Assembly (NCBI GenBank): GCA_900544205.1
Contig: UQUG01000002.1
Span: 45,062-109,061, forward strand
Reading direction: 5' to 3'
DNA length: 64,000 nt
Source: an uncultured Collinsella sp.
GTDB lineage: Bacteria; Actinomycetota; Coriobacteriia; Coriobacteriales; Coriobacteriaceae
The notes beneath the pieces were generated by a model, which worked only from the letters and a program-made list of their open reading frames with translations, ran no database searches and was not told the origin of the DNA. Both the position numbers and the translations under genes were made by a program. Position 1 is the stretch's first letter, and each line of letters starts with the position of its first letter. Below are positions 23,809 to 33,023 of the stretch, in pieces.

Positions 23809-24795
23809 CTACTCGTCGTCCTCGTCGTTGGGGTCGCCCTTGAGGGTGTTGATGTCCAGGTACTGGTTATCGTCCTCTTTTTGCTGGGTCTCCGACTCCG
23901 CTTGGGTGGGGCCGCGGAACAGCTGGAATCCCTCAAACGCAATGACGCCGAGCAGGGCAATGACAATGGCGATAAAGGCAACCTTGACTGCCTGCGGAAA
24001 TTCCGAGAAACGTAGCGCCTTTTCCTCGGCGTAATAATCGGCGAAGCGCTCTTCGCCCGTGCTTTTGGTATACGCCGGCGCGGACGCGGCCTCCGGGTCA
24101 TATTCCGGTGCAGGCGTGGCAGCGTACGGATCGTTGAGATAATCGCTCGATGCGTTGCCATAGTCCTCGGTCTCGATGCGACCGTTGCCAGCATAGTCAT
24201 CGGAATAATCGGAATATGTCGCACCGCCCTCATAGTCCGCGGCGCTCGTGTTGGCGGCAAAAAGCGGGTTAACTGGAACGTCGAGCGCCGGCATGCCGGT
24301 AGAGGTCTCATCCAGATCGGCTGCAGCCCACGAATCGTAGGCAACCTGACGGGCAACGGGCTCATCGAGCCTTGCGACCGGAGGCTTGCGTGCCGCAGGA
24401 ACAGGCAACTGCTGGGCGCTGTACATAACAGTGCTGTCGGCCGATTTGCCCTGCGTCGCTGCAGCGAGAAATGCCGCCGTCTCGGACGGGTCGCTTGCGG
24501 GGCGGGGAGCGGGTGTGGGCGCCGAAGTGGGTGCGGGCGTAGGCGCGGGCGTCGAAACAGGCGACTGCGCAGGAGTCGGCGCAGGTGTGGACTTAGGCGC
24601 AAGTGCGGGATTGGGGCTTGACGGGCGAGCCCCGCCGCCCATGAGTTCGTCGGCGGTCCACGGGCGATCATCCATCACGTCGTCAAGGCTCAGTGAAAAC
24701 AGGTCGTCTTCACCCTCATCGAACATGCGGTGCACATGTCCACCAATTGCCGGAATCAATCCGCGACCGGTGCATGATGCCTTGCTCAACGCCAT
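23809..24795 (-). CDS. Single-pass membrane protein with proline-rich linker
   Basis: This 328-residue protein of unknown family starts at ATG 24795, with GAAAGGATGG upstream. The N-terminus has an acidic stretch (MFDEGEDDLFSLSLDDVMDD). Residues about 70-105 are Pro/Ala/Thr-rich (APTPAQSPVSTPAPTPAPTS), probably a flexible linker. The centre is rich in Tyr, Asp and Asn (YSDYSDDYAGNG). One clear transmembrane helix, VAFIAIVIALLGVIAFEGF, lies near residue 280, followed by a charged acidic tail (KEDDNQYLDINTLKGDPNDE). The lack of a signal peptide suggests a long cytoplasmic N-terminus and a short outside tail. It lies between the accessory block and the second purine half. No function can be assigned. 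Confidence 0.7.
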   Translation of the reverse strand: MALSKASCTGRGLIPAIGGHVHRMFDEGEDDLFSLSLDDVMDDRPWTADELMGGGARPSSPNPALAPKSTPAPTPAQSPVSTPAPTPAPTSAPTPAPRPASDPSETAAFLAAATQGKSADSTVMYSAQQLPVPAARKPPVARLDEPVARQVAYDSWAAADLDETSTGMPALDVPVNPLFAANTSAADYEGGATYSDYSDDYAGNGRIETEDYGNASSDYLNDPYAATPAPEYDPEAASAPAYTKSTGEERFADYYAEEKALRFSEFPQAVKVAFIAIVIALLGVIAFEGFQLFRGPTQAESETQQKEDDNQYLDINTLKGDPNDEDDE

Positions 24796-24918
24796 TCTGT
24801 TCCATCCTTTCGAAATACTAATGACATCGATTATATGGAACTTCCCAAGCGGCTCGGTCTTGGATTCGTGCTTTCCAGAACTCGCGCCCAAAAGGGGAGG
24901 GGCAGTCCAGGCGAGTGC

Positions 24919-25572
24919 CTACTTGTCGCCGGCCGCCGCCTTGGCCTCATTGAGGTAGCTATAGAAGCTGTACTTGGAGATGCCAAAGAACTCGCAGGCG
25001 CGCTCGCTCGACTTGGAAATGAGGAAGGCGCCGCGACGGTCGAGGTAGCCAATGGCACGAATGCGCTCGTCTTTGGTCATGAGTGCCGCGGGCTTGCCCA
25101 CAAACTGCTCGCACTCGTGCAGCAGGTCCTCGAGTAGGTCGCCGATGTTTTTGGTAATGGGCTCGGGCTCGGTGTAGCCCGTGCCGCCGGTGCCGGTAAA
25201 GGCGTCGAGCGAGCGCTCAAAAGCCTTCATGAGCGTAATGTCAAAGTTAATGCCCAAAATGCCGACGGGCTTGCCCTCGTCGTTGCGGATAAAGATCGTC
25301 GACGATTTGAGCAGCTTACCGTCGGTGGTTTTAGTGAGGTACGGCTCGCGGTCGTGTACATCGGTGGCGCCCTCGTGCATGGACTCAAACACGATATGGC
25401 TGGGGCCGTCACCCAGTTTGCGCCCGCTGACGTGGCCGTTTTCGATCACTACGATGGAGTGGTCCACGTCCTCGGTCTCCAGATCGTGGACGACGACTTC
25501 GCAGTTGGGGCCAAATTGGAGCGCCAGACCGTGTGCGAGGCGCTTGTAAAACTCAATCTGTGCGGGGGTCAT
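24919..25572 (-). CDS. YheO/DauR-type transcriptional regulator, second copy
   Basis: The 217-residue product starts at ATG 25572, preceded by AGGAAGG. It has the YheO-like PAS domain (QFGPNCEVVVHDLETEDVDH, IENGHVSGRKLGDGPSHIVF, STIFIRNDEGKPVGILGINF) and a C-terminal HTH_22 (ISKSSERACEFFGISKYSFY). It parallels the regulator at 1366-2022 domain by domain but is clearly diverged. It is divergent from ygeX with 277 bases between, so it probably controls the second purine-catabolic operon; the intervening DNA has a small inverted repeat CAAAC/GTTTG (25745-25759). The inducer is unknown; a purine breakdown product or an amino acid such as diaminopropionate is plausible. Confidence 0.88.
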   Translation of the reverse strand: MTPAQIEFYKRLAHGLALQFGPNCEVVVHDLETEDVDHSIVVIENGHVSGRKLGDGPSHIVFESMHEGATDVHDREPYLTKTTDGKLLKSSTIFIRNDEGKPVGILGINFDITLMKAFERSLDAFTGTGGTGYTEPEPITKNIGDLLEDLLHECEQFVGKPAALMTKDERIRAIGYLDRRGAFLISKSSERACEFFGISKYSFYSYLNEAKAAAGDK

Positions 25573-25849
25573 GGGTACCTTCCTAAAAATTAGTTTGGGC
25601 TCACTGTGCCATAAACCACACATGACCGCAAACAAATCCATCAACAAGGCAATTCATGACCGTTCGGCGGCGAAAAAGTACCGATTACGGCAACAAACAA
25701 TTCGTTAGATATACCAATCAAAAAGTGTGATAGAACATTACTAACAAACTTTTTGTTTGGCATCCACATAAAAGTTCAGTCGTGTGAATGGGATCGGGCT
25801 GAAACGCGTATGCGGGGGCCGGCAAGAGAGGACTTAAGGAGTTCACCGT

Positions 25850-27064
25850 ATGGCCGATAAGATCCAGTGGGCGGGCAACACGATGCCCAAGAGCGATGAC
25901 AAGCACTTGGGAATCATGAGCCTCGACCACGTGAAGAAGGCCCGCGCCTTCCACCAGTCGTTCCCCCAATATACCGTCACTCCGCTTGCCCGCCTGGACG
26001 GTCAGGCCGCGCGCCTGGGTCTGTCCAACCTGTGCGTTAAGGACGAGAGCTATCGCTTTGGCCTCAACGCCTTTAAGGTCCTGGGCGGCTCGTTTGCCAT
26101 GGCCAACTATATTGCCGACGAGACCGGCAAGGACGTTGCCGACTGCACCTTCGATTACCTGACCTCCGATCAGCTTGCCAAGGACTTTGGCCAGGCCACC
26201 TTCTTTACCGCCACCGACGGCAACCATGGCCGCGGCGTGGCATGGGCTGCCAACAAGCTGGGCCAGAAGGCCGTCGTTCACATGCCCAAGGGTTCCACTA
26301 AGCCCCGCTTCGATAACATCGCCGCCGAGGGCGCAACGGTGACCATCGAAGAGGTCAACTACGACGAGTGCGTGCGCATGGCCGCTGCCGAGGCCGACGC
26401 CTGCGAGCGCGGCGTCATCGTTCAGGACACCGCCTGGGAGGGCTACGAGAAGATCCCGTCCTGGATTATGGAGGGTTACGGCACCATGGCTTCTGAGGCT
26501 GCCGAGCAGCTGCGCGAGATGGCCATCAACCGCCCGACGCACGTGTTTGTCCAGGCTGGCGTGGGTTCGCTCGCCGGCGCCGTGGTGGGCTACTTCACCA
26601 ACCTGTATCCCGATAACCCGCCCACCTTCGTCGTGGTTGAGTGCGCTCCGGCCGCCTGCCTGTACAAGGGCGCTGCCGCCGGCGACGGCGATCCGCGTAT
26701 CGTGGACGGCGACATGCCTTCCATCATGGCCGGCCTGTGCTGCGGCGAGCCTAACATTCTGGGCTGGGATATCCTGCGCAACCACACCACCGCCTTCGTG
26801 TCCTGCCCCGACTGGGTCACCGCTCGCGGCATGCGTACCCTGGGCGCTCCCGAGAAGGGCGACCCGCGCGTCATCTCCGGCGAGTCCGGCGCTGTGACCA
26901 CCGGTCTGGTCGAGACTCTCATGCTCGATCCCGAGTACGCCGAGCTCAAGGAGCTCATCGGTCTGGACAAGATGAGCTCCGTGCTCTGCTTCTCCACCGA
27001 GGGCGACACCGATCCCGACCAGTATCGCCGTATTGTTTGGGAAGGCGAATATCCCACTTGCTAA
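25850..27064 (+). CDS. ygeX: Diaminopropionate ammonia-lyase
   Basis: The 404-residue PLP enzyme has the same length as E. coli YgeX. It converts 2,3-diaminopropionate to pyruvate and two ammonia by way of 2-aminoacrylate. The PLP lysine is K76 in SYRFGLNAFKVLGGSFA. The phosphate/substrate loops TATDGNHGRGVAWAA and VQAGVGSLAGAVVGYF are visible, as is an acidic catalytic region near the N-terminus (VKDESYRF). ATG 25850 follows TTAAGGAG. It opens the second half of the purine locus, with ygeY 74 bases later; a hairpin GGCGGAG/CTCCGCC (27072-27098) lies between. Diaminopropionate as a purine-ring product fits the recently described anaerobic purine pathway of gut bacteria. Confidence 0.95.
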   Translation: MADKIQWAGNTMPKSDDKHLGIMSLDHVKKARAFHQSFPQYTVTPLARLDGQAARLGLSNLCVKDESYRFGLNAFKVLGGSFAMANYIADETGKDVADCTFDYLTSDQLAKDFGQATFFTATDGNHGRGVAWAANKLGQKAVVHMPKGSTKPRFDNIAAEGATVTIEEVNYDECVRMAAAEADACERGVIVQDTAWEGYEKIPSWIMEGYGTMASEAAEQLREMAINRPTHVFVQAGVGSLAGAVVGYFTNLYPDNPPTFVVVECAPAACLYKGAAAGDGDPRIVDGDMPSIMAGLCCGEPNILGWDILRNHTTAFVSCPDWVTARGMRTLGAPEKGDPRVISGESGAVTTGLVETLMLDPEYAELKELIGLDKMSSVLCFSTEGDTDPDQYRRIVWEGEYPTC

Positions 27065-27138
27065 TCGTTAGGGCGGAGTAAATAGGTATCGCTCCGCCAC
27101 CTCACAGGTAGATTCCTTTGTATGAAAGGTTATGAACA

Positions 27139-28524
27139 ATGGCTAAAGAACTCGATTTCGACGCTATCAAGGCTGCTGCTGAGTCTCACCGCGCTGATAT
27201 GACTCGCTTCCTGCGCGCTATGATCTCCCATCCCTCTGAGTCCTGCGAGGAGGGTGAGGTTGTTGCCTGCATCAAGGCCGAGATGGAGAGCCTTGGCTAT
27301 GACGAGGTCAAGGTCGACGGCCTGGGCAACGTTATGGGCTTTATGGGCGAGGGCGACAAGATCATCGCCATCGACTCCCACATCGACACCGTCGGCATCG
27401 GCAACATCGAGAACTGGGATGCCGATCCCTATGAGGGCTACGAGACCGACGAGATCATCTACGGTCGCGGCGGCTCCGACCAGGAGGGCGGCATGGCTTC
27501 TGCTACTTACGCTGCCAAGATGATGAAGGACATGGGCCTCATCCCCGAGGGCTACAAGATCATGGTCGTCGGCACCGTCCAGGAAGAGGACTGCGACGGC
27601 ATGTGCTGGCAGTACATCTACAACAAGGACGGCATTAAGCCCGAGTTCGTCATTTCCACTGAGCCCACCGACGGCGGCATCTATCGCGGTCACCGCGGCC
27701 GTATGGAGATCCGCGTCGACGTTCACGGCACCTCCTGCCACGGCTCCGCTCCCGACCGCGGCGACAACGCCATCTACAAGATGGCCGACATCATCGCCGA
27801 CGTCCGCGCCCTCAACAACAACGGCTGCGACGAGTCGACCGACATCAAGGGTCTCGTCAAGATGCTCGACCCCAAGTACAACCCCGAGCACTACGAGGAT
27901 GCCCGCTTCCTGGGCCGCGGCACCTGCACCGTCAGCCAGATCTTCTACACCAGCCCCAGCCGTTGCGCCGTCGCTGACTCCTGCGCCATCTCCATCGACC
28001 GTCGTATGACCGCCGGCGAGACCTGGGAGTCCTGCCTGGACGAGATCCGCAACCTGCCGGCCGCCAAGAAGTACGGCGACGACGTGAAGGTCTCCATGTA
28101 CATGTACGACCGTCCGTCCTGGACCGGCGAGGTCTACGAGACCGAGGCTTACTTCCCCACGTGGATCAACAAGGAGACCGCTCCGCACGTCAAGGCCCTC
28201 GTCGACGCCCATGAGGCTATGTTCGGTGACGAGCGCATCGGCTGCGAGCCCAGCATGGACAAGCGCACCGGTCGCCCGCTGTGCGACAAGTGGACCTTCT
28301 CCACGAACTGCGTTTCCATCCAGGGCCGCTATGGCATCCCCTGCGTCGGCTTCGGCCCGGGTGCCGAGTCTCAGGCTCACGCTCCCAACGAGGTCACCTA
28401 CAAGGACGACCTGGTCACCGCTGCCGCCATGTATGTTGCCGCTCTGAACCTCTACGATCCGAGCCAGGCCGATGGCGATGCCACCGTGTTCCGCGCCGGT
28501 CTGACCAACAACAAGATCGACTAG
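27139..28524 (+). CDS. ygeY: YgeY family selenium metabolism-linked hydrolase (M20 family)
   Basis: This 461-residue protein has the M20/ArgE/DapE metallopeptidase fold. Metal-binding motifs are visible: IIAIDSHIDTVGIG (His and Asp), YGRGGSDQEGGMASATYAAK (bridging Asp), VQEEDCDGMCW (catalytic Glu pair) and STEPTDGGIYRGHRGRMEI. A dimerisation-domain His appears in GTSCHGSAPDRG. Family members linked to selenium/purine loci hydrolyse an amide or ureido intermediate of purine breakdown. ATG 27139 is preceded by GAAAGG. It follows ygeX and precedes ygeW, the same order as in E. coli (ygeW-X-Y). Substrate assignment is inference from context. Confidence 0.92.
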   Translation: MAKELDFDAIKAAAESHRADMTRFLRAMISHPSESCEEGEVVACIKAEMESLGYDEVKVDGLGNVMGFMGEGDKIIAIDSHIDTVGIGNIENWDADPYEGYETDEIIYGRGGSDQEGGMASATYAAKMMKDMGLIPEGYKIMVVGTVQEEDCDGMCWQYIYNKDGIKPEFVISTEPTDGGIYRGHRGRMEIRVDVHGTSCHGSAPDRGDNAIYKMADIIADVRALNNNGCDESTDIKGLVKMLDPKYNPEHYEDARFLGRGTCTVSQIFYTSPSRCAVADSCAISIDRRMTAGETWESCLDEIRNLPAAKKYGDDVKVSMYMYDRPSWTGEVYETEAYFPTWINKETAPHVKALVDAHEAMFGDERIGCEPSMDKRTGRPLCDKWTFSTNCVSIQGRYGIPCVGFGPGAESQAHAPNEVTYKDDLVTAAAMYVAALNLYDPSQADGDATVFRAGLTNNKID

Positions 28525-28570
28525 TCCCATTCCTTGATCTTGTTGAGCCGGGGGCCGCTCGTGCCCCCGG
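28507..28570 (+). other. Two consecutive intercistronic hairpins between ygeY and ygeW
   Basis: CAACAAGATC (28507-28516, spanning the end of ygeY) pairs with GATCTTGTTG (28536-28545). Right after it CCGGGGGC (28548-28555) pairs with GCCCCCGG (28563-28570). There is no T-run. This 200-base leader before ygeW holds no gene; the hairpins probably adjust mRNA stability or partial termination. Confidence 0.5.
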
Positions 28571-28725
28571 CATCCCCTGTTGACTTGGGGCCCGCGGTCG
28601 TTATCTCCCATGCTTCCTCAACGGTGGCGGGTCCTCGTCATGGTGCTCTGCATGTTCTAGCCACACGCGCATGCCGGAGCACATCTACTCATTGCGATCG
28701 TTTCATCTTTAGAAAGGATATTTAC

Positions 28726-29928
28726 ATGGACGCCAAGTTTACCGAGCTCGTCGAGCAGCTGAACGGCCTCGATTTTAAGGGCATGTACGGCAGCGACTTC
28801 CTGCACACCTGGGATAAGACCACCGATGAGCTCAAGGCGCTCTACATCGTCGCCGACGCCCTGCGCGAGCTGCGCGAGAACAACGTCTCGTCCAAGATCT
28901 TCGATTCGGGTCTGGCCGTCTCCCTGTTCCGTGACAACTCCACCCGTACGCGCTTCTCCTTCTCTAAGGCCGCTAACCTGCTCGGCCTTGAGCTGCAGGA
29001 CCTGGACGAGAAGAAGTCCCAGATCGCTCACGGCGAGACCGTCCGCGAGACCGCTACCATGATCTCCTTCATGGCCGACGTCATCGGCATCCGCGACGAC
29101 ATGTACATCGGCAAGGGCGACGCCTACATGGCCGAGGTCTCCGAGTCTGTCCAGCAGGCCTACGAGGACGGCGTTCTGGATCACCGTCCCACGCTCATCT
29201 CTCTGCAGTCCGATTCCGACCACCCCACGCAGTCCTCTGCCGACATGCTCTACCTCATCAACGAGTTTGGCGGCCTTGAGAACCTCAAGGGCAAGAAGGT
29301 TGCCGTTACCTGGGCCTATTCGCCCTCTTACGGCAAGCCGCTGTCCTGCCCGCAGTCGCTGATCAGCCTGCTGCCCCGCTTTGGCATGGACGTCACCCTG
29401 GCTCACCCCGAGGGCTACGACCTCATGCCCGAGGTCGTCGAGCGCGCCAAGGGCTATGCCGCCGAGTCCGGCACCACCTTTAAGCAGGTCAACACCATGG
29501 CCGAGGCCTTCGAGGGCGCCGACATCGTGATCCCCAAGAGCTGGGCTCCGTTTGCCGCCATGGAGAAGCGCACCAACCTGTACGCCGAGGGCGACGACGC
29601 CGGCATCGCAGCGCTCGAGAAGGAGCTGCTTGCCCAGAACGCTACGCATCAGGATTGGTGCTCCACGACCGAGCTCATGGAGAAGACTGCCAACGGCCAG
29701 GACACCATCTTTATGCATCCGCTGCCCGCCGACATCTCCGGTGTCTCCTGCGAGCACGGCGAGGTCAACGCCGACGTCTTCGACATGCACCGTGTGGGCA
29801 TGTACAAGGAGGCCAGCTACAAGCCGTACGCTATCGCAGCCATGATGTTCCTGCAGAAGGTTGCCGATCCCGCCGCCGCCCTCAAGGCCCTCGACGAGCG
29901 CAACACCGCCCGTTGGTTCCAGGCCTAA
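28726..29928 (+). CDS. ygeW: Knotted carbamoyltransferase YgeW
   Basis: The 400-residue transcarbamylase homologue is close to E. coli YgeW (about 396). The carbamoyl-phosphate motif is FRDNSTRTRFSF (STRTR at 72-76). The second-substrate and HxxP-like regions are present as SDHPTQSSADMLY and FMHPLPADISGVSCEHGEV. YgeW is thought to act in the phosphorolytic direction on a carbamoylated purine-ring product, giving carbamoyl phosphate for ATP synthesis. The carbamate kinase that would complete this (yqeA/arcC type) is not in this window. ATG 28726 is supported by AGAAAGGA. A terminator follows, so mocA-hydA use a separate promoter. Confidence 0.93.
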   Translation: MDAKFTELVEQLNGLDFKGMYGSDFLHTWDKTTDELKALYIVADALRELRENNVSSKIFDSGLAVSLFRDNSTRTRFSFSKAANLLGLELQDLDEKKSQIAHGETVRETATMISFMADVIGIRDDMYIGKGDAYMAEVSESVQQAYEDGVLDHRPTLISLQSDSDHPTQSSADMLYLINEFGGLENLKGKKVAVTWAYSPSYGKPLSCPQSLISLLPRFGMDVTLAHPEGYDLMPEVVERAKGYAAESGTTFKQVNTMAEAFEGADIVIPKSWAPFAAMEKRTNLYAEGDDAGIAALEKELLAQNATHQDWCSTTELMEKTANGQDTIFMHPLPADISGVSCEHGEVNADVFDMHRVGMYKEASYKPYAIAAMMFLQKVADPAAALKALDERNTARWFQA

Positions 29929-29951
29929 AGCTGGGCTGAGGTAAGCCATGT

Positions 29952-29990
29952 AAAGGGGGCGCTCTGCCAACCGGCGGGGTGCCCCCTTTT
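29952..29990 (+). terminator. Intrinsic terminator after ygeW
   Basis: AAAGGGGGC (29952-29960) pairs with GCCCCCTTT (29981-29989), with further inner pairing (GCC/GGC), followed by a short T-run. Confidence 0.8.
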
Positions 29991-30078
29991 GCATCGTGGG
30001 CGTGCGGGATAAGCGCTTTCGATGTAGATGCCCCGCGGCGCGAGTTATGGGTACGATGGTTTCAGGGGAGGTATCGCC

Positions 30079-30693
30079 ATGAAACTTGGTTGCGTCATTA
30101 TGGCTTCGGGCGAGGGTAAACGGTTTGGCTCTAACAAGATGCTTGCCGATATCTATGGCGAGCCGCTGATTGCCCGGACCATCGATTCGGTTCCCCAGGG
30201 CTTTGACGTCGTGGTTTCGACGCGTTGGCCCGAGGTCGCTCAGATTTGCGAGGACAAGCATTGCCCGTGCGTGCTGCACGATGCCGAGCTGCGCAGCCAA
30301 AGCGTCCGTGCGGGCCTTTCGTGGGGGGCACAACGCAACTGGAAAGGCTGTCTCTTTTTGCCGGGCGACCAGCCGCTTGTGAGCGCGGATTCTTTTGAGG
30401 CCATGGTTCGCGCGTTTGAGGAGCGTGGCCGTAAACACCCGGTGCGTCTTGCGTGCAACGGTGAGCCTTCGAGCCCGGTGCTCTTTCCGGCGGAACTGTT
30501 CGATGCACTTATGTGTCTTGAGGGCAAGGACGGCGGCGGTTCGACCCTCAAGGGCCGTACCGACGTGGTGCTGGTCGAGGCACGTGCCTACGAGCTGTGG
30601 GACGTCGATACCGCCAAGGGACAGCGACGCATAGCGGAGCATATCGCCGCCTGCTCGTATTTTGATCGCGTGGCCAACAGCATCAATCAATAA
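30079..30693 (+). CDS. MocA/YgfJ-like molybdenum cofactor cytidylyltransferase
   Basis: This 204-residue nucleotidyltransferase of the MobA/MocA type transfers CMP or a related nucleotide to molybdopterin. The N-terminal nucleotide-binding motif reads GCVIMASGEGKRFGSNKMLA, followed by LFLPGDQPLVSADSFEAMV (the metal-binding GDQP) and the PSSPVLFPAELFDAL segment. ATG 30079 is chosen for GGGGAGG just upstream; an earlier ATG at 30028 has no site. It leads a short operon with hydA, 9 bases apart. In selenium-linked clusters this gene (ygfJ in E. coli) is thought to tailor the cofactor for XdhD-type hydroxylases. Confidence 0.85.
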   Translation: MKLGCVIMASGEGKRFGSNKMLADIYGEPLIARTIDSVPQGFDVVVSTRWPEVAQICEDKHCPCVLHDAELRSQSVRAGLSWGAQRNWKGCLFLPGDQPLVSADSFEAMVRAFEERGRKHPVRLACNGEPSSPVLFPAELFDALMCLEGKDGGGSTLKGRTDVVLVEARAYELWDVDTAKGQRRIAEHIAACSYFDRVANSINQ

Positions 30694-30702
30694 GGAGCAA
30701 TT

Positions 30703-32070
30703 ATGATCATCATCAAAAACGGCGCGCTCGTGACGCCCCAGGGGCTTCGCCGCGCCGATCTTGCCATGGATGGCGATAAGATTGCGCGGATTGCCGCGGC
30801 AATCGAGCCGGGCGAGGGCGATACCGTCCAGGACGCCACCGACTGTTGGGTGTTTCCCGGCTTTATCGACGGCCACACGCACATGCAGTGCTGGACTGGC
30901 ATGGATTGGACGGCCGATAGCTTTGAGACCGGCACGCGCGCGGCTGCCTGCGGCGGCACGACGACCATCGTGGACTACGCGACGGCCGATCGCGGCGTGA
31001 CCATGCCCGATGCCCTTGCCGAGTGGCATCATCGCGCCGACGGCACCTGCACGGCAAACTACGCTTTTCATATGGCACTCGCCGAGTGGAATGAGCGCAA
31101 CCGCGCCGATCTTTCGGCCATGCGCGAGGCGGGCGTATCGTCGTTTAAGACTTACTTTGCCTATGACCACCTGCGCTTGGACGATGCCGAGACACTCGAG
31201 GTGCTGGAGGAGCTCAAGCGCCTGGGCGGTATCCTGTGCGTACATTGCGAGAACGGCACGTTGGTCAACGCGCTGCAGAAGCGTGTGTACGAGCAGGGGA
31301 TCCATGGGCCCGAGGGGCATGCGCTCAGCCGTCCGGACGTGTGTGAGGCCGAGGCCGTGAGCCGCCTGCTGTATCTGGCGCACTTGGCCGGGGACGCTCC
31401 GGTCAACGTGGTGCACCTTTCGACCAAGCTGGGGCTCGAGGCCATTCGCGCTGCCAAGGCGCGCGGGCAGAAGAACATCTATGTCGAGACCTGCCCTCAA
31501 TATCTGATGCTCGACGACACCTGCTATTTGGAGCAGGGGGAAGACGGCTTTGCGGGTGCCAAGTATGTGATGAGTCCGCCGCTGCGCCATGCCGGCGACC
31601 GTGCGGCCCTGCGCGAGGCACTTGTGGCCGGCGAGATCGATACCATCGCCACCGACCACTGCAGCTTTAATCTGCACGGGCAAAAGGACCGCGGGCGCGA
31701 CGACTTCCGCGCGATTCCCAACGGCGGGCCCGGCGTGGAGCATCGTCCCGTCGCGATTGCCACGAGCTTTGAGGGACGGCTGGGCCCCGAGGACCTCTGC
31801 CGCCTGATGAGCGAGAACCCGGCGCGCGTGTTTGGCATGTACCCGCGCAAGGGTTGTCTTGCCGAGGGTGCCGATGCCGACGTGTGCGTGTGGGATCCCC
31901 AGGCGCGCTGGACCATTAGCGCAGCGACGCAGCATCAGGCTGTGGACTACACGCCGCTCGAGGGTTTTGAGGCACATGGCCGCGCCAAGGCTGTGTTTGT
32001 GAACGGCGTGCTGGCCGCGCGCGACGGCGAGCCCACCGGAGCCCAGCCCGGTCGCTACGTGCCCCGCTAG
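30703..32070 (+). CDS. hydA: Dihydropyrimidinase/D-hydantoinase-type amidohydrolase
   Basis: This 455-residue cyclic amidase is close to E. coli HyuA/YgeZ (about 461). Metal ligands are H58 and H60 (FIDGHTHMQ), the carboxylated lysine K149 (SSFKTYFAYDHLRL), and later His and Asp residues in HCENGTLVNAL, VVHLSTKLGLEAI and TIATDHCSFNLHGQK. It opens cyclic amide rings and in this locus probably acts on a partially degraded purine ring. ATG 30703 has AAGGAG upstream. It ends just before a palindromic repeat element that separates it from the convergent yqeC. Confidence 0.92.
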   Translation: MIIIKNGALVTPQGLRRADLAMDGDKIARIAAAIEPGEGDTVQDATDCWVFPGFIDGHTHMQCWTGMDWTADSFETGTRAAACGGTTTIVDYATADRGVTMPDALAEWHHRADGTCTANYAFHMALAEWNERNRADLSAMREAGVSSFKTYFAYDHLRLDDAETLEVLEELKRLGGILCVHCENGTLVNALQKRVYEQGIHGPEGHALSRPDVCEAEAVSRLLYLAHLAGDAPVNVVHLSTKLGLEAIRAAKARGQKNIYVETCPQYLMLDDTCYLEQGEDGFAGAKYVMSPPLRHAGDRAALREALVAGEIDTIATDHCSFNLHGQKDRGRDDFRAIPNGGPGVEHRPVAIATSFEGRLGPEDLCRLMSENPARVFGMYPRKGCLAEGADADVCVWDPQARWTISAATQHQAVDYTPLEGFEAHGRAKAVFVNGVLAARDGEPTGAQPGRYVPR

Positions 32071-32094
32071 CAGGAGGGGGTGCCGGACCCCCGC

Positions 32095-32161
32095 AGTTGC
32101 GGTGAAATAGTTCCTGTTTAGCCGCCAAATAGGCCGTTTCAGGAACTATTCCACCGCAACT
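32095..32161. repeat. Palindromic repeat element, copy 1
   Basis: The 22-base arms beginning AGTTGCGGTGAAATAG (32095-32116) and ending in CCACCGCAACT (32140-32161) are inverted repeats with one mismatch. The outer 15 bases match copy 2 at 34890-34956. It lies between convergent hydA and yqeC and may act as a two-way terminator. It looks like a REP/small palindromic element family dispersed in this genome. Confidence 0.75.
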
Positions 32162-32186
32162 TATAGGTCTGCTGGGGCAGCGCCGG

Positions 32187-32921
32187 CTATTTGAGGCTGG
32201 TGGCGACGATGGGGCGGCCGAGGGCTGCCTCGAAGCGGTCGGCCATCGTGGGGTCGCTGAGTGCGTCGACTTGGTTGAGCATAACGCGTGCGGCGCTGAG
32301 TTTCAGCGCCTGCATCTCGGCATTGAGCACCTGGGCGACGCGCTCGGGCGTGGCGATGTCGGTGAGCTCGCAGCCGCAACGCTCGCAAAAGAGCTCGGGG
32401 CGGTGGACAACCTCGGTGACGGGCTTGCCCAGCCCCGAGGCGCCGACGACCCAGACAACGTTTGCCGCGGCGGCGGGAATTACCGGCTCCCAGGCGGCAT
32501 GCGCCTTGAGCGGGAGTCGCTTGCTGCCATCTGCCTCTGCCAACACATAGTCAAAGCGTTGCGCCAGCTCGTTGAGCGGCTCGGCGGGGGCGGAGAGCTT
32601 GCCTGTCTCCGGGTCCAAAACACCCGCCTGGCAGATACTTCCGCGGCTCATGCCCGCGCATGCCTCGCAGGTGCAACCGGGGACATGCGAGGCGCCCGGC
32701 TTCCAAGGCGCGGCGTCCAGACGACGGCTCGACCCGTCCCACGGCACGCCGGCGACGGGAAACATGTGCGTGGTGGTACAGAGAAGCACCCTGCCGCCAG
32801 CGCGCATGAGCTCGAGACCCAGCGCCTTCAGCAAGGTCGACTTGCCTCCACTGCCGATAATTGCGGTAATGCCCGGCTCGATCTTGAGCGCGGAGGCAAG
32901 GTTTCCGCTCGTCGTTTCCAT
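32187..32921 (-). CDS. yqeC: YqeC, putative selenium cofactor biosynthesis protein
   Basis: This 244-residue P-loop protein has Walker A as TAIIGSGGKSTLLKALGLEL near residue 20. It continues with VLLCTTTHMFPV, a Cys pair region (GCTCEACAGMSRG), YVLAEADGSKRLPLKAHAAW and PVIPAAAANVVWVVGASGLG, typical of the YqeC family found only with selenium-dependent molybdenum hydroxylases. It is believed to help insert or handle selenium in the cofactor. It is divergent from yqeB with 102 bases between, where a TATAAT-like box is seen at 32934. The assignment is firm by family; the biochemical step is unproven. Confidence 0.9.
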   Translation of the reverse strand: METTSGNLASALKIEPGITAIIGSGGKSTLLKALGLELMRAGGRVLLCTTTHMFPVAGVPWDGSSRRLDAAPWKPGASHVPGCTCEACAGMSRGSICQAGVLDPETGKLSAPAEPLNELAQRFDYVLAEADGSKRLPLKAHAAWEPVIPAAAANVVWVVGASGLGKPVTEVVHRPELFCERCGCELTDIATPERVAQVLNAEMQALKLSAARVMLNQVDALSDPTMADRFEAALGRPIVATSLK

Positions 32922-33023
32922 CTGTTCACCGCCGTATAATACTGTGATAATAAATAATCATCAGAGTAGCGGTCGAACCGCATTTGCTCTGCTCAAACCG
33001 TAGCACAGGGAGGTGTCCCGGGA

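Noticed and set aside
28657..31977. Very long open frame (about 1100 codons) antisense to ygeW, mocA-like and hydA
   Set aside because: It is a shadow of GC-rich codon use on the other strand; low-complexity His/Arg/Gly content and no ribosome site.
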